NCBI GenBank assembly: GCA_964512995.1
Contig: CAZELM010000066.1
Location: 1-18,165 of the forward strand
Direction: 5' to 3'
DNA: 18,165 nt
Origin: CAZELM01 sp964512995
GTDB taxonomy: Bacteria; CSSED10-310
This document shows positions 12,633 to 18,165 of the stretch, piece after piece. Position numbers and translations under genes: made by a program. The notes below the pieces were generated by a model, which saw only the letters and a program-made list of their open reading frames with translations, did no database searches and was not told the DNA's origin. Numbering within the stretch: the first letter of the stretch is position 1; the number at the start of each line of letters is the position of its first letter.

Positions 12633-15600
12633 TTACCCAAATTTTAACTTTGGAAGCCCATTCACAATATCTACAGTCTGAATACTTACATTGATGATGC
12701 TTAAAAGCAGATCAAGGATGTATCTTGGCTTTCCTATTTCCCGAGCCCAATCATTTGGATCATTTCTGATGCCAGACTCTTTATGGACCGTAATCTGATA
12801 ACGCTCCATGATCCATTCGATTGCACTCTTCCCATTTACCACATACTCATATGCCTTATCTGGAATATTATCGATAGTGATATTGCTGTTGTAAATGATC
12901 GTGTCCTTCTGGTCTTTCCTGGGAAACCGCATTTTATCCACTTTATAAAAACAGCTCTCGGCTCCTGTTACAATTACATCTTCATAAGCAGGGACTGATT
13001 CATAGTTAATGTGCAATTCCGATAATGCTCGACCTGCTTTACTGAATTCCCAGAAATCACTTGCTTTTTCTACTAACGGTAAACGGGGAAGCGACTTCTT
13101 TAAATCTGTAGAAAACGTTTTGCGGTATTCCGGACTGTGCAGGAATCCATATACATAATAAAAAATAGCTTCCTTTGTGACAGTTTTACCATACATTCTT
13201 TGTGCCCGTTCCAGGATAAAATCGGAAACCCCATCCCTTCGGATGTAATCACGATTGTCGTCCATGGCATCAAATAAACCCGGAATTTGTCTCGGGCGTT
13301 CTTCGTAGTAGTAAAGGGGGAAACATTGGGTTTTTTCAAGAAAATCGTAACATGTCAGCTTATTGGTAACTAATACAGAAAACCATTTAGTCGAACCAAT
13401 ACCTGAAATAGAAATAATAAGATTATCGTATAAATGGGAAGGAAAGAATTTTAAACTCAACCCGGGTCTTTCAATAAATGATTTGTCGTAATAAACTCTC
13501 TGTAGGCAAAATGGTCTATATGCGCCAATCCGTGATGAATGAAGGTTATAGAGATGTGGAATACCCTTTAATATTTCTTTTTTCAAATCCCATGTCCAAC
13601 TAATTTTAGAAGAATCAGTATTAATGAAATCCTCAACCGTCAAATTTGGTTCGCTTAATCTGGCTTTCCTAAAACCTTCTTGTTGTTCATTATAGAAATC
13701 AATCATTCGAGTCATATTATTCGTAACTTTTACTTTTGAAAAGTTATAAACCCAAACATCACGACTAGATAAAATCCCCGGTCCTTGTATGATAAATATT
13801 GATTGAGTTTTAATATCAAACTTCTTATCGGGTTCCAGAGGAATAAATGTTTCAAATAACCTGTTTCTCTGAATAATCCAGTCCGAATGTTCATTGGGCG
13901 ATAGATATACCCACCGCATCTCGGAATTGCCGATAGAACGGTATTTTTTAATAATCGCTAGTTTTTCTTCACGACTCAGGTAATCCCCAATGTCGTTGTA
14001 GTAAATGGTCGCCCTTTCGGTTTTTACTGCAGGATTCTTCACTAATAATGTTATGGCAATCGGTGTTCTGGAACCTGAACCAAATATTTTACCACCTTCT
14101 TTTCGGGACAATTCCCCACTGGTGCGTTGGTTTCCTCTCAGATTCAAAACATAAATGGATGTAAACTCTTTCTCCAAACATTTACGGAGTCCATCTGTAC
14201 TATTTCCGTCTAACCATGCTCCATTTGAAACAAAAGCAATGATTCCACCATTCTTATCTAATCTATCAGCACTCCAACGGTATGCTTTGATATACGAATC
14301 GTAGAGCGATTTATTCAGACCTGCTGATGATTCCTTGGCATATGTTTTAGAAATCTTTGCATCTAATTTCGGGTAACTTTGGTTTTGGGCATTATCATTA
14401 GCTGACCGTTGTCCAACTGAATATGGTGGATTACCCATTATAACCATCAATGGAGCATTCTTCTGTTTTACTACCCGTTCGGAGTTCTTTTTGAAAAGTT
14501 CAGAAAAAAGTTCCGCACTCCCATCCGTTTCTCCCAACTGAAATGTGTCCGTTAAACAGATACCATCAAATGACCGGTAATCTGTTTCACTCAGAGCATC
14601 GTGATACGCATTTTCTATATTTACGGCAGCTATATAATACGCCAGAAGGACGATCTCATTGGCATGTATCTCGTATTTATATTTACGGGGCATATCTTCT
14701 TTACTTATCAGACCGCTCTGAAGTAATCGGGTGATAAATGTCCCGGTCCCGGTAAATGGATCCAGAATATGAATATTCTCATCGCCAATACTACGATTAA
14801 ATTCTTTTTTCAGAACATCATTTACCGAATGCAGGATGAAATCCACTATCTCCACTGGTGTATATACAATACCCAGTTTTTCTACCATCTTGGGAAAAGC
14901 AGCTTTAAAAAACTTGTCATATAACTCGATGATGATTCGCTGTTTGCCTTCCGCATTATCAATACCAGATGCCCTTTTTTTAACTGATTCATAAAAATTC
15001 TGCAGTGTAACTGTATCTTTTTCTATCGCCTGGGCTTCCAGTAAATCCAGCAGGGACTGCATGGATACCGAGATCGGATTATTTTTTACAAAGGAATCGC
15101 CCTCAAATAATGCCTCGAAAACTGGTCTTGTAATGATATGCTGAGATAGCATCTCGACTGCTTCTGTTTGTGTAATACTGGGATTGATATTCTTTTGGAG
15201 ACCACCCAGGAATAAAGTAAATGCATCCCGATGGGTCATATCTTCATTAATGAGACGGTTAATACGGACCATCTGCCGTTCCGCAATCTCAGCAACATTT
15301 TTCGCCCACTGTTCCCAATATCTACGATCACCTACTTTTTTGACCATCCGGGCAAATACAACACTCTGAAGTTGTTCAAACTGAATCGCGAGTTGTCTGC
15401 TGATCTCTTTATTTACTTCTGATGCTGATTCACATTCATCAGATCTTGAATTCCCTTCTTCATTGAATGTATGTTTGCTTCTGCCAACTAATATTTGCAC
15501 CGGACGTTTCTTGTTAAGTTCTATTTTATTGACGATTGCATTAAACCGATCATCGTGGGCTCTTAATGCATTTAAAACTGTCCAGACTACCTTATAGCGT

Positions 15601-17498
15601 TCGTTATCATCTAATGCCTGGTGTGCCTCTACATTCGATGGCACTATGATTGGAATAATAATGTATCCATATTTTTTACCAGGTGATTTCCGCATCACTC
15701 TCCCTACAGATTGCACGACATCAACCTGAGAATTACGGGCGGATAGAAACATCACCGCATCCAATGATGGAACATCCACTCCCTCACTCAAACACCGGAC
15801 GTTTGTTAAAATACGACTTTCATGGTTCCGGGTGTCTGATTTTAACCACCCTAATAACTCATCTCGTGTCGGGGCAGACATCGTCCCATCAATGTGGCGT
15901 GATGAGACTGACACCATTTCATCTTTTACGATATGAGGTAGTGAACTCGTATATACATCTGACGCTGAATTGAATACTCCCGTAATTTTTTTGGAAACAA
16001 CGATGCTCTGGCAAAATGCAACCGCTCTCCTCATCGGCTCTGGATCACTGCTTTTGATTGTTCCTTCATCTCCGATAATCTGTTTGGACAGCGCATTTAT
16101 GCAGCCGATCAGTTTGGATGCGTCATCACTATCGATCTCATGATCTTTATCGTTTACCATTTCTCGAATAGCAGCAGGAATATCACTATCGTTCATCGTT
16201 AATATCAAAACTTTGTAATCTGAAAGAAGGTCCTTTTCTACTGCATCTCCAAATCCGATCCGGTATATTTCTTCGCCATAAAGTTCCGGATCATCCATTG
16301 AACATAAAACAGCATCGGATTCTGCCGCTTTCTTCTTGGCTTCTTCTCCATAAAGACGCGGCGTTGCCGTCATATACAGGCGCTTCTTGCCTTTTATAAA
16401 TTCATTGTCATGGACTTTAACAAATGCTGATTCTTCTTCTCCTGCCAACGATACACCCGTCGTTCGGTGTGCCTCGTCACAGATAATCAGATCAAACTGT
16501 AAAAATTCAGGATATTCTTTCTTTAACTCCTTTTGCGCATTGGAGATTACATCGATGGACTGATAGGTTGAAAAAACTACCGTCATTCCAAAATTACCTG
16601 TGTCTCGGATATGACGAAATTGATGTATGATATTCCCAACTCGTGTGGAGGCTGGTAACGCCAAATCGACCACACTGAAATGATCCGTATCTTCGTTCTT
16701 TGTTTTCTTGCGGGATACTTCCGGATCTGAACAGATACAAATTGCATTGATGGGTTCCGTGGAATATGCCGTCCATTCCCGTAATGTCTGACCCAGTAAC
16801 GAAATTGAAGGAACTAAAAACAGTATAAATCCTTTCCCACCTGTTTCATTTTCTGCAATACGAAGGGATGTGAATGTTTTGCCGGTTCCACAGGCCATGA
16901 TTAATTTACCCCGATGTTCTGTTTTAAAATATGCATGCGCTTTTTCTAATGCGTCGGTTTGATGTTGGAGTAAATTTCTACCGGTTATTCTGGACCCTTC
17001 TCCAGTTATCCCTTTTTCAATATTTTCCCATTTTACTGGAGCTTCCCGAAGATTATATAGATTTATTCTGGTTACAGGCGGGTTTTGATTCTTTATAGAT
17101 TCCTCTGCATTTGTCCCCCAGTTATTTGTTGTAGAAATCCAAATCCTGTTCGAAAAAGCTGTCAATCTAACATTCTCATCCCTAAATTCCCGACTCGATG
17201 TGGACAAAAACGAATCAACAGAGGGTTTATCTATCGGCGTTCCTTCCTGAAGACACTTGCATTGAATAGCCCAATAATCGCCTTCTGTCGTTAATCCAAC
17301 TAAATCTATACCTGTATCTTTTCCACCAAAATCCTTTTTATATGGAAACTCATTCCAGAGCCATACTCTTTTTAAACGAAATGCATATTGGGGATCTGTT
17401 AATAGATAAGACTGCATTAGTCTTTCAAACCGATACCCTTTATCTCTTTCTGAAAATGATATCGATCTATATTTTTCGAGTATATTATCAAATCCCAT
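12633..17498 (-). CDS. Type ISP restriction-modification enzyme (single polypeptide), 1621 aa
   Basis: One chain that methylates host DNA and translocates along and cuts unmodified DNA, as in LlaGI/LlaBIII. Residues 1-~180 are an Mrr-like nuclease with Asp65 and Gln79-x-Lys81. The SF2 translocase (~185-640) has Walker A ACGTGKT (202-208), DEAH 341-344, TATP 377-380 and motif VI QSVGRVMRK (596-604). A helical coupler (~690-860) follows. The gamma-type N6-adenine methylase has the YTPVEIVDFI region (~879-888), motif I DPFTGTGTF (913-921) and NPPY (1023-1026). The rest (~1150-1621) is target recognition, including GPGILSSRDVWVYNFSK. Length and domain order match the family (about 1,570-1,600 aa in the lactococcal members), and all key residues are present, so it should be active. 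A ribosome site AAGGGA lies 9 nt before ATG 17498. It is monocistronic as seen and faces the ParA pair convergently. Its recognition sequence cannot be read from the protein. Confidence 0.95.
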   Translation of the reverse strand: MGFDNILEKYRSISFSERDKGYRFERLMQSYLLTDPQYAFRLKRVWLWNEFPYKKDFGGKDTGIDLVGLTTEGDYWAIQCKCLQEGTPIDKPSVDSFLSTSSREFRDENVRLTAFSNRIWISTTNNWGTNAEESIKNQNPPVTRINLYNLREAPVKWENIEKGITGEGSRITGRNLLQHQTDALEKAHAYFKTEHRGKLIMACGTGKTFTSLRIAENETGGKGFILFLVPSISLLGQTLREWTAYSTEPINAICICSDPEVSRKKTKNEDTDHFSVVDLALPASTRVGNIIHQFRHIRDTGNFGMTVVFSTYQSIDVISNAQKELKKEYPEFLQFDLIICDEAHRTTGVSLAGEEESAFVKVHDNEFIKGKKRLYMTATPRLYGEEAKKKAAESDAVLCSMDDPELYGEEIYRIGFGDAVEKDLLSDYKVLILTMNDSDIPAAIREMVNDKDHEIDSDDASKLIGCINALSKQIIGDEGTIKSSDPEPMRRAVAFCQSIVVSKKITGVFNSASDVYTSSLPHIVKDEMVSVSSRHIDGTMSAPTRDELLGWLKSDTRNHESRILTNVRCLSEGVDVPSLDAVMFLSARNSQVDVVQSVGRVMRKSPGKKYGYIIIPIIVPSNVEAHQALDDNERYKVVWTVLNALRAHDDRFNAIVNKIELNKKRPVQILVGRSKHTFNEEGNSRSDECESASEVNKEISRQLAIQFEQLQSVVFARMVKKVGDRRYWEQWAKNVAEIAERQMVRINRLINEDMTHRDAFTLFLGGLQKNINPSITQTEAVEMLSQHIITRPVFEALFEGDSFVKNNPISVSMQSLLDLLEAQAIEKDTVTLQNFYESVKKRASGIDNAEGKQRIIIELYDKFFKAAFPKMVEKLGIVYTPVEIVDFILHSVNDVLKKEFNRSIGDENIHILDPFTGTGTFITRLLQSGLISKEDMPRKYKYEIHANEIVLLAYYIAAVNIENAYHDALSETDYRSFDGICLTDTFQLGETDGSAELFSELFKKNSERVVKQKNAPLMVIMGNPPYSVGQRSANDNAQNQSYPKLDAKISKTYAKESSAGLNKSLYDSYIKAYRWSADRLDKNGGIIAFVSNGAWLDGNSTDGLRKCLEKEFTSIYVLNLRGNQRTSGELSRKEGGKIFGSGSRTPIAITLLVKNPAVKTERATIYYNDIGDYLSREEKLAIIKKYRSIGNSEMRWVYLSPNEHSDWIIQRNRLFETFIPLEPDKKFDIKTQSIFIIQGPGILSSRDVWVYNFSKVKVTNNMTRMIDFYNEQQEGFRKARLSEPNLTVEDFINTDSSKISWTWDLKKEILKGIPHLYNLHSSRIGAYRPFCLQRVYYDKSFIERPGLSLKFFPSHLYDNLIISISGIGSTKWFSVLVTNKLTCYDFLEKTQCFPLYYYEERPRQIPGLFDAMDDNRDYIRRDGVSDFILERAQRMYGKTVTKEAIFYYVYGFLHSPEYRKTFSTDLKKSLPRLPLVEKASDFWEFSKAGRALSELHINYESVPAYEDVIVTGAESCFYKVDKMRFPRKDQKDTIIYNSNITIDNIPDKAYEYVVNGKSAIEWIMERYQITVHKESGIRNDPNDWAREIGKPRYILDLLLSIINVSIQTVDIVNGLPKLKFG

Positions 17499-17630
17499 TG
17501 TTATTAATCCCTTTTTCTAGTTCCAGAGTCTGTGGAGTGGCGTTTTTCATCGGCTCTAACTCATTAAATTAAAAATGTAATTGTAAAAACAATGAAAACT
17601 CTCAATAAATCCAAACAGTTAAAATACCTG

Positions 17631-17678
17631 AAATTCTCCCTAATGGATTTTGGGCTGGCTTGTGCATAGAACTCCAAT
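17631..17678 (+). repeat. Dispersed repeat, direct copy B (right flank of defence island)
   Basis: AAATTCTCC at its left and TTGTGCATAGAACTCCAAT (17660-17678) at its right match copy A (8913-8959) in the same orientation. Its TTTTGGGCTGG centre matches inverted copy C (3135-3151). It lies in the 232-bp gap upstream of the Type ISP gene. Confidence 0.6.
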
Positions 17679-17730
17679 CTGGGCGACACCCTTATAAAAT
17701 TATTTTTCTGACACTAAAAACAAACGCTTA

Positions 17731-18165
17731 TCAAGGTAACTTCAATTTGCCGGTTAAGACATCTATAGCAACTTGCAACTCATCTTTGGCTAATATCTTA
17801 TCAATCGTATAATCTTTGATTTCATCCAACATAGCAAGAACGGCATCCGTCAACTCCTTTGCACGGATCAACTGCTTTGCAAGCCTGACAATCTCCTGTT
17901 CCTGTTGAATATTCAGTTGCTCTTTCTGCCAGCGAGATAATTGTTTTTTATAAATATCAATATCTTCGAGTTGGGCTTTATACAACTTGAGTGCTCGGTT
18001 CACTATGGCGTCATCTAAAACATAAGGCTTCGTTTTCGCCTCTGAAAAATTCCGATGTTGCTCCTCAGTGCCTTCAATAACACCGTCAATTAAATAAGCA
18101 ATAGTGGGTAACATACTGATTGGCTGCCATTTGACCACTTCCTTGTTCATTTTCTTTTTTCCCAT
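17731..18165 (-). CDS. Unrecognised helical protein, about 140 aa, 5' end at window edge
   Basis: The frame is open to the last base of the window, where ATG 18165 is one possible start. ATG 18150 (MNKEVVKWQPI) is an alternative with a weak GGGAAAA-type site, and a start further upstream cannot be excluded. The protein is charged and mostly helical, with a likely coiled coil around residues 66-110 (LEDIDIYKKQLSRWQKEQLN, then EQEIVRLAKQLIRAKELTDA). I see no signal peptide, membrane segment or catalytic motif and recognise no family. It is on the same strand as the Type ISP gene, 232 bp upstream and outside dispersed-repeat copy B, so it may belong to the flanking region rather than the island. 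Function unknown. Confidence 0.7.
   Translation of the reverse strand: MGKKKMNKEVVKWQPISMLPTIAYLIDGVIEGTEEQHRNFSEAKTKPYVLDDAIVNRALKLYKAQLEDIDIYKKQLSRWQKEQLNIQQEQEIVRLAKQLIRAKELTDAVLAMLDEIKDYTIDKILAKDELQVAIDVLTGKLKLP

Overview
The window looks like an accessory (genomic-island) stretch of an uncultured bacterium's chromosome of low to moderate GC. No rRNA, tRNA or core metabolic gene is present to fix the taxon. The one host-type gene is a huge secreted subtilase/beta-helix protein with Pro-Thr linkers and a C-terminal membrane anchor. That style is common in environmental Gram-negative candidate phyla, but this is only a weak hint.

Layout. (1) 1-2483: a leftward three-gene operon of a tyrosine recombinase (1088-2149) and two unrecognised proteins (697-1083; 1-684, running off the edge). 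It has a clear promoter and operator-like palindrome. It is bracketed by two direct copies of a 44-bp repeat, each made of two 22-nt units, and the right copy is preceded by a 19-22 bp hairpin with a GCGA loop. (2) 2408-3037: a small membrane-anchored coiled-coil-type protein whose reading frame begins inside that hairpin and repeat, so it is probably 5'-truncated or re-headed. (3) 3497-8617: the secreted protease, which seems to carry a second beta-helix domain inserted within its own beta-helix. (4) 8913-17678: a likely defence or mobile island, bounded by two direct copies of a degenerate ~47-bp repeat; a third, inverted copy lies at 3119-3151. Inside are an integron-type gene cassette (a 530-aa unknown protein with a HEPN-like R-x5-H motif, followed by a well-formed attC site), an HTH-ParA ATPase overlapping a small partner gene, and a complete single-polypeptide Type ISP restriction-modification enzyme (Mrr nuclease, SF2 translocase, N6-adenine methylase, target recognition). 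(5) 17731-18165: a small helical protein of unknown function.

How they may work together (inference): the recombinase module and the repeats speak to mobility, the ParA pair to maintenance or regulation, and the Type ISP enzyme and the cassette protein to anti-phage defence. The least understood parts are the recombinase operon with its repeats and hairpin, the cassette-borne 530-aa protein, and the HTH-ParA pair.
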